Origin: Frankia sp. AgB1.9 | GTDB lineage: Bacteria; Actinomycetota; Actinomycetes; Frankiales; Frankiaceae | Reading direction: 5' to 3' | Assembly: GCF_016786355.1 (NCBI RefSeq) | Contig: NZ_JADWYX010000003.1 | Location: 1-64,000 of the forward strand | Length of the DNA: 64,000 nucleotides | In this document: positions 26,541 to 34,606 of the stretch, in pieces | Position numbering within the stretch: position 1 is the first letter of the stretch | Layout of the letters: each line of letters opens with the position of its first letter | Translations under genes and position numbers: made by a program | Notes under the pieces: model-generated | Told to the model about the DNA's origin: nothing | Database searches by the model: none | The model's input: the letters and a program-made list of their open reading frames with translations, nothing else

Positions 26541-27681
26541 CGATTCGGGTCCGGCCGAGAGCACCTGTGCCTACCCGGGCTGCGAGGAGCCGACTGCGCC
26601 TCCGCCGGCGACCGGCGGGCCGGCGCCGCGATACTGCGCGCGGCCGGACCACACCGCGCAGACCGCGTTCCGCGCCCGACGTGGCGCCGGCCGCCGGGCC
26701 GCTGCGGCGCCGGCCCGGCCCGCCAGCGGCGACCAGGCGGCCGAACGGCCCGCGAGCCTCGCCGGCGCGTCCCTGCGCGAGACCGTCGCCCGCCTCGGCC
26801 AGCTGCTCGCCGACTTCGAGGCGTCCGCCGCCGGCGCTCGGGAGCTCCTCGATGCCGCGGTCGACCCGGCCGCGGTCGAAGCAGAGCTCGCCGCCGTGCG
26901 CGCCGACGCGCTGCGTACCGTCGCCGAGGCCGAGGTCGCCCTGGCGGCCGAGCAGTCCGCTCGGCTCACCGCCGATGAGGCCGCCGAGGCGATGGTGGCC
27001 GAGGTCGAGCGGGCGCAGGCCGATGCCGCGGCGGCGCGGCGGGAGACCGCGGCCGCGGCCTCGGAGGCGGCCGCCCACGCCGCTCGCGCGCAGGACGCCG
27101 CCTCGGCCGCGCAGGCTGCCGAGCAACGCGCTGCCGACGCAGACCGGCGCGCCGACGTCGCCGAGGCCGACGCCACCGCTGCCGAGGCCCGCGCGGCCGC
27201 CGCTGACCAGCGGGCCGAGCAGGCCCTACGCCGAGCCGAGGTCGCCGAGACCGAGGCTGGCCACGCACGCACCGACGCCGACCGGGCCGCCCGCCTCGCC
27301 GCCGACGCCCAGGCCGCCGAGGCCCGCGAGCGCGAGGCCCGGGACGCCGCCGAGACCACCACCGCCGAGGCGCTGCAGATCGCCCGCGACGAGAAGCAAG
27401 CCGCCGCGCTCGCCGCTCAACGTGCCGAGGCAACCGAACAGCTGCTCGCCGCCGCCCGCGAGACCGCCGACGCCCAGCGGCAGCGCGCCGACCAGGCCGT
27501 CGGCCAGCTCGACGCCGCCCGGGCCGAGGCCCGTGACGCGATCGAGCGCGCCGCCCGCGCCGATGCCGCCCGGGCCAGCGCCGAGCAGGCCCGAGCCGCG
27601 GCGGTCGCCGATCTCGCGGCGCTCGCGGGTCAGGAACCGGCCGATGACCAGACCGGCGTGAGACCAGCGCCGGGTCAGTGA
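26515..27681 (+). CDS. Ala/Glu-rich coiled-coil protein with N-terminal Cys motif
   Basis: A 388-residue protein. The first ~40 residues include a small Cys/His cluster (CAYPGCEEP ... YCARPDHT), a possible zinc site. From about residue 85 to 375 it is an almost continuous coiled coil of Ala, Glu, Arg and Asp heptads (for example AEAEVALAAEQSARLTADEA). Its N-terminus repeats NERTDERTD because the start codon lies inside a DNA repeat. KfrA-type plasmid proteins combine a DNA-binding head with such a tail and regulate themselves through upstream repeats; this protein has the tail and the repeats but not a recognisable KfrA head. Function is unknown. Confidence 0.65.
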   Translation: MNERTDERTDSGPAESTCAYPGCEEPTAPPPATGGPAPRYCARPDHTAQTAFRARRGAGRRAAAAPARPASGDQAAERPASLAGASLRETVARLGQLLADFEASAAGARELLDAAVDPAAVEAELAAVRADALRTVAEAEVALAAEQSARLTADEAAEAMVAEVERAQADAAAARRETAAAASEAAAHAARAQDAASAAQAAEQRAADADRRADVAEADATAAEARAAAADQRAEQALRRAEVAETEAGHARTDADRAARLAADAQAAEAREREARDAAETTTAEALQIARDEKQAAALAAQRAEATEQLLAAARETADAQRQRADQAVGQLDAARAEARDAIERAARADAARASAEQARAAAVADLAALAGQEPADDQTGVRPAPGQ

Positions 27682-27986
27682 CCCAGGAGCCGTCGCAGGG
27701 CCTGGTCGACGCGAGCCCAGGCCAGCGGCGGGACCGGGCCGAGCGGATGCGAGAGACCCGACACCGGTTCCCAGGCCACGAGCTCAGGCAGGACGGTTCC
27801 CTCGACCGGGTCGGTGAGGATGGCGACCGTCGCATAGTCCGGGAAGGCGGGCCGGCCAGGAACGATCGGACAGGCGATCACACGGCCGGTCGCCGCCCGG
27901 TTGTAGCTGTCATCGGAGACCACCAGCACGTTGCCCCGTCCAGCGGCCCGCGCCCATACATCGCCCCTGCGCGGCTCACCCGGCAA
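27675..27986 (-). CDS. MazF/PemK-like toxin
   Basis: About 103 residues from a TTG at 27986, which overlaps the antitoxin stop; an ATG at 28049 would add 21 residues but overlaps the antitoxin by 74 bases. The MazF fold is visible: PRRGDVWARAAGRGNVLVVS (R-G-D-V-W start), IACPIVPG, the beta strands TVAILTDPVEGTVLPELVA, and a final helix ARVDQALRRLLG. MazF proteins are sequence-specific ribonucleases. The gene ends seven bases into the tail of the convergent coiled-coil gene. Confidence 0.72.
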   Translation of the reverse strand: MPGEPRRGDVWARAAGRGNVLVVSDDSYNRAATGRVIACPIVPGRPAFPDYATVAILTDPVEGTVLPELVAWEPVSGLSHPLGPVPPLAWARVDQALRRLLGH

Positions 27987-28203
27987 GGTCGAGGCCTTCC
28001 CGTGACGCGTACTCCCGCGCCAGCCACTCGTCGTCGACGCCCAGCTCACGGTTCACGGTCTGCTGCTCGCGCCACCGCGCGGTCCAGATCGCGTCGGTCA
28101 GCGTCTGGTCAACCCAGGCGGAAAGGGTGACTCCGGCGGCCTCGGCCCGCGCGCGGGCATCGGCCAGCGTGGCCTCCCGCACCGACACGCTCAGATTCGG
28201 CAT
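27976..28203 (-). CDS. ribbon-helix-helix-like antitoxin
   Basis: A 75-residue protein (ATG at 28203). LSVSVREATLADARARAEAA is a beta strand followed by a helix as in ribbon-helix-helix antitoxins, then VTLSAWVDQTLTDAIWTA. The acidic C-terminus (VDDEWLAREYASREGLDLA) would wrap the toxin. It overlaps the MazF-like gene, the standard order of antitoxin first. The promoter region contains one of the two TCACATGTGACTGATC boxes of this island. Confidence 0.68.
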   Translation of the reverse strand: MPNLSVSVREATLADARARAEAAGVTLSAWVDQTLTDAIWTARWREQQTVNRELGVDDEWLAREYASREGLDLAG

Positions 28204-28251
28204 GGCATCGATCATAGGACGCCGCTTCCCATACGGCCTCACAGCTTCGAC

Positions 28252-28290
28252 TCACATGTGACTGATCACCGGTCACACCCGGGTCACACC
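28252..28290. promoter_or_regulatory. operator-like TCACATGTGA box with extra TCACA half-sites
   Basis: TCACATGTGACTGATC lies at 28252-28267 with a perfect palindromic core TCACATGTGA, followed by TCACA at 28273 and 28284. The same 16 bases occur at 32740-32755 in front of the XRE-TPR regulator gene. It stands between the leftward antitoxin and the rightward DUF397-like/radical SAM operon and may control either or both. Confidence 0.6.
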
Positions 28291-28402
28291 CTCGCCATAG
28301 CCCGCCGGCCCGGGCGATCGTCTACTTGCGCGCGCCCGGCGTCCGGGGGGTTCTGGACGTCGGGCGGGCGTGTCCACGGCCGAGCGATCAGGGGAGAGCG
28401 GC

Positions 28403-28630
28403 ATGCAGCGCAACGAACTGGCCGCGCTCCTCTCCGAACACACCCACCGCCTGCTGTGGCGCCGACCGACTGGCACTCCGCCCGGCGAGGACACCGTCGA
28501 GCTCCTCAAGGTCGAGTCCGGCGTCCTGCTGCGCGGCCCGGGCATCCAGCTCGAGCTGATCCTGACCACGCCGGAGTGGCGGGTTTTCGTGCGAGCGATC
28601 AAGGCCGGCGAGTTCGACGACACGATCTGA
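28403..28630 (+). CDS. small DUF397-like protein
   Basis: A 75-residue protein with GGGGAGA ahead of its ATG. The second half (VELLKVESGVLLRGPG ... LTTPEWRVFVRAIKAGEFDD) matches the end of DUF397 proteins, in which a T-P-x-E/x-W-x-x-F strand and helix precede K-A-G-E-F-D. The first half differs from typical DUF397. DUF397 genes often sit near XRE regulators in actinomycetes. Here it is followed after 21 bases by a radical SAM gene, so it could be a partner, a chaperone-like recruiter, or the substrate of the modifying enzymes. The latter ideas are inference. Confidence 0.55.
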   Translation: MQRNELAALLSEHTHRLLWRRPTGTPPGEDTVELLKVESGVLLRGPGIQLELILTTPEWRVFVRAIKAGEFDDTI

Positions 28631-28651
28631 CCCCTTTGACGGAGGCACGCG

Positions 28652-29551
28652 ATGACCGTGACCCTTCCCGACCCCGTCCGTGCACAGACGGACCCCGAGC
28701 AGACACGGCTGCTATGGCTGGAGCTCACCGGCCGTTGCCAGCTGACCTGCGACCACTGCTACGCGGATTCCTCCCCGCTCGGTGATCACGGTGTGATGAC
28801 CCTCGAGGACTGGGTCACGGTCCTTGCCGATGCCGCAGCGTACGGCGTCGAGGAGGTCTGCCTGATCGGCGGCGAGCCGACCCTGCACCCGGACTTTTCG
28901 GCGCTCGTCGACATCGCGCTCGGCTACGGCCTCGGCGTCGAGGTCTATACCAATCTGTATGCGCTGCCTCCCACTGTCCGCGCCGTGCTGACCCAGCCCG
29001 GAGTGCGGGTCGCGACCTCCTACTACGCGCCCGACGCGGCCGGCCACGACACCGCGACCGGCCGCGCCGGCAGCCACGCCCGCACCCGCGGCTTCCTGGC
29101 CGACCTCGCCGCCGCCGGTGTGCCCCTGCGGGTAGGAGTCGTCGCGGTCGCCGGCGACGGCCAGGCCGCTGCCGCGGTTGACGATCTCGCAAGTCTCGGG
29201 ATCACCAACGTCCGCGTCGACCGGGTCCGGCCGTTCGGCCGCGCCGCCGCCGATGCGGATGGTCAGGCCGGCGGTTGCGGCCGCTGTGGCCACGGCCATG
29301 CGGCCGTCCTCCCGAACGGCGCCGTCGCCCCCTGCGTGTTCACCCGCGCGGCGGCCATCGGCGACATCCGCGCCGAGGGCCTGGCCGCCGTGCTCCTCGG
29401 GCCAGCGTTCGCCGCCGGGGTCGCACGCCTCGACCGAACGCGGGCGCTCGCGGTGCGGCCGCGGACCTCGACCGGCTGCAGCCCGGACGATTCCGCCTGC
29501 GGTCCCGACAGCGAAGCGTGCGGGCCCGACTTCCCAGAGGTTGGTGCATGA
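28652..29551 (+). CDS. radical SAM protein with Cys-rich SPASM-like C-terminus
   Basis: A 299-residue enzyme with a GGAGG ribosome binding site. The [4Fe-4S] motif ELTGRCQLTCDHCYA gives C-x3-C-x2-C at about residues 32-39, followed by CLIGGEPTLHPDF (the GGE SAM-binding motif). Further Cys residues in GGCGRCGHGHAAVLPNGAVA and PCVFTRAAAIGDI form a SPASM-like auxiliary cluster region. The tail STGCSPDDSACGPDSEACGP has regular Cys spacing. Such enzymes modify peptides or proteins by radical chemistry. Its stop overlaps the methyltransferase start (ATGA), so the two are expressed together. Confidence 0.85.
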   Translation: MTVTLPDPVRAQTDPEQTRLLWLELTGRCQLTCDHCYADSSPLGDHGVMTLEDWVTVLADAAAYGVEEVCLIGGEPTLHPDFSALVDIALGYGLGVEVYTNLYALPPTVRAVLTQPGVRVATSYYAPDAAGHDTATGRAGSHARTRGFLADLAAAGVPLRVGVVAVAGDGQAAAAVDDLASLGITNVRVDRVRPFGRAAADADGQAGGCGRCGHGHAAVLPNGAVAPCVFTRAAAIGDIRAEGLAAVLLGPAFAAGVARLDRTRALAVRPRTSTGCSPDDSACGPDSEACGPDFPEVGA

Positions 29552-30711
29552 CGTCCGTCGCCAACGAGGCTGGCGTGTGGCCGGCCCTCGCCCGCGACCT
29601 CGCCGACAGGGTGACGCACCCTGGATCTCGGTGGCATCGCGTCGTCGCGTCGACGCCCCGGCATGCCTTCGTGCCGGCCTGGTGGGCCCGGACCGACGGC
29701 GGGTGGCAGCTGCGCCGCGGCCCGCTCGCCGAGGTGTACGCCAACCAGACGCTGGTGACCCGCGTCGGCACGCATCACGCGAACCATGGCTACCCGTCCG
29801 GCGGGGCACCCGTCGGACGGTCGACCTCGTCGTCGACGCTGCCGGGGCTGCTGCTGACGATGTACCGACACGCGCAGCTCGCCGAGGGCCACGACATCGC
29901 CGACATCGGCACCGGCTCGGGCTACGGCGCGGCGCTGCTCGCAGGCCGGTACGGCGCCAGCCACGTCACCACCATGGACGTCGACCCGTACCTCGTCGAG
30001 GCCGCGGCCGGCACGCTCGCCGCCGGCGGGCTGGCCCCGGACGCCCAGGTCGTGGATGCGACCGGGCCACTGCCAGGCACCTACGACCGGATCATCTCGA
30101 CCGTGTCCGTGAAGTCGATCCCACCGTCCTGGCTGGCGGTGCTGCGGCCCGGCGGACGACTCGTCACGACCATCACCGGAACGTGGATGATCCTCACCGC
30201 CTGGCGGATGCCCGACGGCGAATTCCGGGGCCGCGTGGCCCCGGATTGGGCCGGGTTCATGCCCACCCGGTCCGGTCTCGACTACCCGCCCGAGTGGGCC
30301 GACTTCGACGACCTCGCGACCCGGCAAGGCGAGGAGGTCAGCGCCGGCCGCTACCCGGTCCTCGACATCGCGGATGCCTGGGAGCTATCCACGATGCTCG
30401 CCCTCACCGCCGGCGTCGACGTCGCCCACCGCTACCTGCCACCCGGCCCCGACGGAATCCACACGGCACTACTGGCCCACCCAGACGGGTCGTGGGCCAG
30501 GGCCGCCGGCCACGGCACCGACCAACCACTCGTGCACCAGGGCGGCCCACGGCGACTGTGGGACCTGCTCGACCAGACCCGCGACGACTGGGTACGTATG
30601 GGCATGGCCCCATGGCTCGGCGCCCACGCCTTGGTGAAACCAACCGGCGCGGTGGCCCTCGCGATGGGCAACTGGCGGGCGGTAATCCCCGCAGCAGCAC
30701 CTGGCCGATAG
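29548..30711 (+). CDS. protein-L-isoaspartate O-methyltransferase-like protein
   Basis: A 387-residue protein coupled to the radical SAM gene. Residues about 25-125 have the PCMT-like entry HRVVASTPRHAFVPAWWA and the SAM-binding motif HDIADIGTGSGYGAALLA. YDRIISTVSVKSIPPSWL and LRPGGRLVTTITG continue the Rossmann fold. The C-terminal ~150 residues are an extra domain found in actinobacterial PCMT-like proteins encoded with modified-peptide genes. Such enzymes can methylate Asp to form isoAsp or aspartimide in RiPP maturation; whether this one repairs proteins or modifies a peptide cannot be told from sequence. Confidence 0.8.
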   Translation: MTSVANEAGVWPALARDLADRVTHPGSRWHRVVASTPRHAFVPAWWARTDGGWQLRRGPLAEVYANQTLVTRVGTHHANHGYPSGGAPVGRSTSSSTLPGLLLTMYRHAQLAEGHDIADIGTGSGYGAALLAGRYGASHVTTMDVDPYLVEAAAGTLAAGGLAPDAQVVDATGPLPGTYDRIISTVSVKSIPPSWLAVLRPGGRLVTTITGTWMILTAWRMPDGEFRGRVAPDWAGFMPTRSGLDYPPEWADFDDLATRQGEEVSAGRYPVLDIADAWELSTMLALTAGVDVAHRYLPPGPDGIHTALLAHPDGSWARAAGHGTDQPLVHQGGPRRLWDLLDQTRDDWVRMGMAPWLGAHALVKPTGAVALAMGNWRAVIPAAAPGR

Positions 30712-30779
30712 CTCGCCGCCGTGACAATCTCCGAGGCCTCCGCCCCAACGACGTGGCGGAGGCCTCGGCCGTCGCGCGC

Positions 30780-31382
30780 TTACGACCGTTCGCTGCCGGC
30801 CTGGTGCGATACCTGGTCGCCGCTGTCCCGGCTGGCCCAGGCGTCGCGGGTGACCTCATAGACGAAGTTGTCCGCCCACGGTCCGATCTTGTCGGCCTCG
30901 CCAATGAAGGTCATGCCGAGTGCACGGGCAATACCCTGCATCCCAGCATTGTGACGGTTGGTGAAAGTGATGATCCGATCGACATCAAGGTGGTCAAAGC
31001 CCCAGGCGACCGCTGCGGTCGCGGCCTCGGTACCGAGGCCTTGGCGCCACCGGTCACGACGCACCGAGACGGCGACCTCGACACCCGGCCAGCCGGGACC
31101 GAAATAGAGCCCTGCGCGGCCGAGGAACTCTCCGGTCGTCCGATCCTGTAGCGCCCACATCCCGTGCCCGCGGAGCGGCCACATGCCGATCAGGTGGGTA
31201 ACGAGCCGCTCCGTGGAATCGCGGCCGAACGTCCCGTCGAGGTAACGCATGGTGTCGGCGTCGCCGTTCATCGCGGCATACGGGTCGACGTCGGCCGCGC
31301 ACCAGGCACGCAGGACAAGCCGGGCGGTCAGCACCGTCGGGACGCCGATGGCGGATGGCTCACCGAGGGTGTAGTGAGTCAT
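30780..31382 (-). CDS. GNAT acetyltransferase (RimJ/RimL-like)
   Basis: A 200-residue protein. TARLVLRAWCAADVDPYAAM is the usual strand and helix start of RimJ/RimL relatives, and the acetyl-CoA-binding loop is VSVRRDRWRQGLGTEAATAA (R-x-x-G-x-G variant). ITFTNRHNAGMQGIARALGM is the conserved N-x-x-S/A-x-x-x-x-x-x-L-G-M block. Its ATG overlaps the stop of the XRE-TPR gene (TGATG), so the two form one leftward operon. The substrate is unknown; acetylation of the product of the neighbouring operon would be speculation. Confidence 0.83.
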   Translation of the reverse strand: MTHYTLGEPSAIGVPTVLTARLVLRAWCAADVDPYAAMNGDADTMRYLDGTFGRDSTERLVTHLIGMWPLRGHGMWALQDRTTGEFLGRAGLYFGPGWPGVEVAVSVRRDRWRQGLGTEAATAAVAWGFDHLDVDRIITFTNRHNAGMQGIARALGMTFIGEADKIGPWADNFVYEVTRDAWASRDSGDQVSHQAGSERS

Positions 31383-32698
31383 CAGACGCCTCGAACGAGG
31401 GCAGGTCGCGGTGCGCTGGCAACAAGCTCGTGGAAGTCGCGCACCGCCGGAACGGTCCTGAATGACGTCAACTCGTCGCGGAACCTACGGGCCCGGTCGA
31501 GCACGGTATGCGTGGGCCGGCTTTCCATAAGGACCATCGCCTGCGCTGCCACTGCCGCGGCCTCGTCGACCTCGGGACGGTCGCGCCGGACAAGCGCGGC
31601 CGCGAGGACAAGCAAGGCATGCCCCCACTCCTCCAGGTGCGCTGCAGGCCCGGCGGCCTGATGACCGGCGATTGATTCCCGGGCTGCCTGCTCGGCGGCC
31701 TCACCGGCGCCGACGCCACAGAGGACGACGCCTTCGAACATGCTCGCCGCAGCCTCACTCAGCGGGAGGTCGCCGGGCTGGCCGTGCTGCCCGATCGGGC
31801 TGTGGCGCATGACATCGAGTTCGGCAAGGGCCCTAGACGCATCGCCCTGGGCCGCGTAAGCGCGGGCGCGGTAGGCCGCGTTCCGCGCCCGGCTATACGG
31901 AGGATCAGGACTCTCGAAGGCACTCGCCGCTCCGCCGTAGTCCTTCCGGTAGTAGGCGATCCCCGAGCGCATTCCGGCGATCGAGGCGAGGATGACGCGG
32001 TCTTCAACCTGTGTCGCGTACCGGTCAGCGAGCTCTGCGAGCCGGCCGGCAGCGCTCAGATCGCCCAGATTGAATGACAGCCGGGACAGGTAGTAGGTCA
32101 GGCGTCCCCCCGCAGCCGTCAGTCGCCGCCGCGTACCGAGGCTCGTACGTCCGCCGAGGGCGACATCCACCTTGTGCCAGCGCTCGGCGATCTCCTCGAA
32201 CAGCGTCGCGTGTGGCACGAGGGTATAGGTCGTTGCGTAGCGCTCTATTGCTTCCTCGGTCTCGATCAGCGAGAGCACGTCGCAGTGAGCATCGTCGGTC
32301 GCGATCTGGCGGAGCCGGTCGCCCGCGAGCGCCGCAATCGCGGCAAGCCCAGCGGCGCCGATCGCCGTGCGTCTGTCCGTGGGGTCCTCCTCAGCCGTCG
32401 TCGGGGCGCCAGCTATAGCTATGGGCGCTGATGCTGTCGTGCGCCGTCGCGAACTTCGTCTTTGGGCCGCACCAAGGGATGAGAGTGGCGTGCCGTCAGC
32501 GCCGAGCACGCCGTCGATGGCATGGAGTATCGCTGGCGACGGCGCCACTCGACCACGTTCACACTTCGAAATGATCGTTCTGACTGACTCGCGTTCCCAG
32601 CCGGTCAGGCAGGCGGCGAGGTCGCTTTGGGTCAGACCAGCCGCTTCCCGTCGTCGGCACAGCTCAGCGCCCAGTTGGGCGAGAAGGTCGTCGTCCAT
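31382..32698 (-). CDS. XRE-family regulator with TPR-like C-terminal domain
   Basis: A 438-residue protein from the ATG at 32698. The N-terminal helix-turn-helix is ELCRRREAAGLTQSDLAACL ... REDVRT-type with ISKCERGRVAPSPAILHAID. A Ser/Ala-rich linker and a hydrophobic helix (TAIGAAGLAAIAALAG) precede about 280 residues of helical repeats (LGDLSAAGRLAELADRYATQ; YRARAYAAQGDASRALAELD) as in signal-sensing TPR regulators. Its promoter carries the box TCACATGTGACTGATC, also found upstream of the radical SAM operon, so it is the best candidate for a common regulator and for autoregulation. Confidence 0.8.
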   Translation of the reverse strand: MDDDLLAQLGAELCRRREAAGLTQSDLAACLTGWERESVRTIISKCERGRVAPSPAILHAIDGVLGADGTPLSSLGAAQRRSSRRRTTASAPIAIAGAPTTAEEDPTDRRTAIGAAGLAAIAALAGDRLRQIATDDAHCDVLSLIETEEAIERYATTYTLVPHATLFEEIAERWHKVDVALGGRTSLGTRRRLTAAGGRLTYYLSRLSFNLGDLSAAGRLAELADRYATQVEDRVILASIAGMRSGIAYYRKDYGGAASAFESPDPPYSRARNAAYRARAYAAQGDASRALAELDVMRHSPIGQHGQPGDLPLSEAAASMFEGVVLCGVGAGEAAEQAARESIAGHQAAGPAAHLEEWGHALLVLAAALVRRDRPEVDEAAAVAAQAMVLMESRPTHTVLDRARRFRDELTSFRTVPAVRDFHELVASAPRPALVRGV

Positions 32699-32714
32699 CC
32701 GCGATCCCCCCGGG

Positions 32715-32765
32715 TGTGACAAAACGGCGGTCACAGTTGTCACATGTGACTGATCGAACTCACAT
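32715..32765. promoter_or_regulatory. second TCACATGTGACTGATC operator-like site
   Basis: The 16-base sequence at 32740-32755 is identical to 28252-28267. Extra half-sites are TGTGA at 32715, TCACA at 32731 and TCACA at 32760. The cluster lies 17-67 bases upstream of the XRE-TPR start codon, the position of a promoter or operator. Confidence 0.62.
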
Positions 32766-32868
32766 CCTTGCTCCCATCGCGCCGGATCTGGTGCGATCAG
32801 TGTCGTGACGAAGCGAACCATAGCCGGAGCGTGACGATATGTCTCCAGGGAGTCGATACCCGGCCGGA

Positions 32869-33054
32869 TCAGTCCGGGCGGCGAGGCTGCATGGTCGGTC
32901 GGACCTGCACGTGCGCAAGCGCGATCCGGATCGCCCGGACATCCGCCTGTGGCAGGTCGGCGCGTACGAGCAGCACCGGATCCCCGCTGCCGTCCTGCCT
33001 GACCGCCGCCCCCGCTTTCAGTCGCGCCTCGACGCGCATCTCCGCCCCCATCAC
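32869..33054 (-). CDS. small hypothetical protein
   Basis: A 61-residue frame with strong G/C bias at third positions. RVEARLKAGAAVRQDGSGDP is followed by VLLVRADLPQADVRAIRIAL. It is located between the XRE-TPR gene and the repressor region and reads the same way as both. No recognisable family. The start could be GTG 33054 or an ATG at 33051 or 33039. Confidence 0.4.
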   Translation of the reverse strand: MMGAEMRVEARLKAGAAVRQDGSGDPVLLVRADLPQADVRAIRIALAHVQVRPTMQPRRPD

Positions 33055-33479
33055 CGTTTGTTACCACCCGACACGTTTGTCGGACGGAGACGGAAGCTAG
33101 CCGCGCAGCAGTGGCGTTCGACAGAGACAACGCTGTAGATGTGCGCCAATTGAGAAAAACGGCTAGATCAGTTAAAGGTGCTGGCCAGAGGTCGCCAGAT
33201 GCCACTGGTGCATCCACGTCTTGACGCGCCCCAAATAGTGCGCACTGTGCCCAACCCGTTCGCCAGAGTATCCAGCAGTCACGCCGAAACCATCCGGACG
33301 ATCACTCAGAGAGACGATTCATCCCGTGAGTCGCGCGTCACGCCAGCCAGGGCGGTGCTGTCCGGTCGCCGAGGCGCCCGCGCAGCCCGGCGTCGGCGCC
33401 GGCCGCCACCGACGACGGTCGGCGCATCACGAGTCCGGGTTCGCCCGGGAGGAGGAACGACCCCTGGGCGGACGCGGGA
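33055..33479. other. intergenic stretch without a supported gene
   Basis: About 425 bases of lower coding quality. A small hairpin CCGACA-CGTT-TGTCGG lies at 33068-33083. Several short frames are present, none with a ribosome binding site and typical codon use. TTGACG at about 33219-33224 could be a -35 element, but no convincing -10 follows. Confidence 0.35.
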
Positions 33480-33947
33480 CTATCGATCCCCAGTCGCGTC
33501 AGAGAGCGCGGCCTCGGCCATGCGCAGCACGGTCCGCGCCGTGCCCAGGTCGCGAGCCGCCAGCAGGTCCCAGACCTCGATCCACCGCTCGCGATCCGCG
33601 GCCCCCTCGCCCAGTTGAGAGTCGTCGACGATGGCCTCGATCCGGCGATACGGCCGGCCCTGCTCATCGGTGAGGTCGCGGATCACGGCGCGCGGATGGT
33701 CCGCCGGCAGCGGGCTTCCGCCGGCGATGACGAGCGCGACCGAGCCCGCTTGCCAGTCCACTGCTAGCTCCAGGCCGACGATGGTGTCGTCGGTGATGGT
33801 GCGGCTCCTCGCCTGCTCGATTCGGCCCAGCGTCGCCACACTGATGTCGCCCTTTGCCGCTGCCTCGTGCTGGCTCCGGCGTAGCGCGATCCGCGCCTTA
33901 CGCACCTCCGAGGCCAGCCGGGCCGCGTGGTCGTCGTCGAGCTCCAT
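33480..33947 (-). CDS. phage repressor-like helix-turn-helix protein
   Basis: A 155-residue protein. The N-terminal helices (VRKARIALRRSQHEAAAKGD, then ISVATLGRIEQARSRTITDD) form an XRE-like DNA-binding domain. The C-terminal part (AVIRDLTDEQGRPYRRIEAI) is not a LexA-type protease and no Ser-Lys dyad is seen. It is divergent from a small XRE gene with a palindromic operator between them, which is the layout of an immunity repressor and Cro pair. Confidence 0.62.
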   Translation of the reverse strand: MELDDDHAARLASEVRKARIALRRSQHEAAAKGDISVATLGRIEQARSRTITDDTIVGLELAVDWQAGSVALVIAGGSPLPADHPRAVIRDLTDEQGRPYRRIEAIVDDSQLGEGAADRERWIEVWDLLAARDLGTARTVLRMAEAALSDATGDR

Positions 33948-34063
33948 TGCACCGCCGGTCGTGATCGCTCATGCCGTCTCATAACTGTGCACGACATGGT
34001 CTCGTATAGAGGAGTAGTCGCGCCGCCGATCCAAGATCTGTGAGCTAGTTGGGATTAGTTGCG

Positions 34064-34100
34064 TTGACATGAGCGTGCATGAGCGCTCATGCTCGCTCAC
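34064..34100 (+). promoter_or_regulatory. promoter and 32-bp near-palindromic operator of the lysogeny switch
   Basis: A TTGACA -35-like box (34064-34069) runs into a 32-base imperfect palindrome at 34069-34100. Its perfect core is ATGAGCGCTCAT at 34079-34090, flanked by GAGCG-type arms, with only a few mismatches over the whole palindrome. CGCTCATGC also occurs at 33966-33974 near the start of the repressor gene. The palindrome ends directly at the ATG of the Cro-like gene, so a bound protein would block its transcription or translation. Confidence 0.65.
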
Positions 34101-34346
34101 ATGGCAACGCTGACGATCCGGGTGAACGGGGCGAAGATCCGCGAAAAGCGGATCGACCGTCGCCTAACTCAGACCGAGCTCGCCCACGCTGCTGGAGTTG
34201 ACCAGGGCTGGCTCAGCAAGATCGAGAGTGGGCGCGTCAAGACGATCTCAGTCAAGTTCCTGCGGGCCATCGAGGAGCAGCTGGGCCCGATCGAGGTCAC
34301 AAGCGAATCGGACGCCGAACACGCGACGCCGCTGGTTTCGCCGTGA
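34101..34346 (+). CDS. Cro-like XRE regulator
   Basis: An 81-residue protein, almost all helix-turn-helix: KIREKRIDRRLTQTELAHAA, then VDQGWLSKIESGRVKTISVK. It begins immediately after the palindromic operator; a start at 34089 would lie inside the operator and is less likely. First gene of the rightward early operon and coupled by GTGA to an excisionase-like gene, so it probably acts as the Cro-side switch protein. Confidence 0.75.
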   Translation: MATLTIRVNGAKIREKRIDRRLTQTELAHAAGVDQGWLSKIESGRVKTISVKFLRAIEEQLGPIEVTSESDAEHATPLVSP

Positions 34347-34606
34347 CGCCGCCCCGGCTGTCGGTGGTGTGGACCCGTGCCCAGATCGAGGCGCTTGGTC
34401 CGACGACGGATGTGCCGACCGCGGCGAGCGTGCTTGGGGTCTCGGGTTGGTTGGCCTACGACCAGATCCGTCGCGATTCCTGGCCCACTCGGGTGCTCCG
34501 GCTCGGTCGGAAGCTCCGCATTCCTACGCACGACTTGATCGGGCTGCTCTACCCGGCGGCGGGCGACCTCGGCGAGGCGCCGGCGGCTGCCCGGGAGGCG
34601 GGCTGA
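34343..34606 (+). CDS. excisionase-like winged-helix protein
   Basis: An 87-residue protein starting at a GTG that overlaps the preceding stop. DVPTAASVLGVSGWLAYDQI ... WPTRVLRLGRKLRIPTHDLI is a MerR/AlpA-type DNA-binding domain of the form used by actinophage excisionases, and closely resembles the domain encoded at 11383-11868. It is the likely directionality factor for the prophage integrase, although it is 8 kb from it. Confidence 0.68.
   Translation: MTPPRLSVVWTRAQIEALGPTTDVPTAASVLGVSGWLAYDQIRRDSWPTRVLRLGRKLRIPTHDLIGLLYPAAGDLGEAPAAAREAG

Noticed and set aside
26571..27362. 263-codon minus-strand Ala/Ser-rich frame
   Set aside because: Mirror image of the coiled-coil gene; the repetitive Ala codons keep the opposite strand open.
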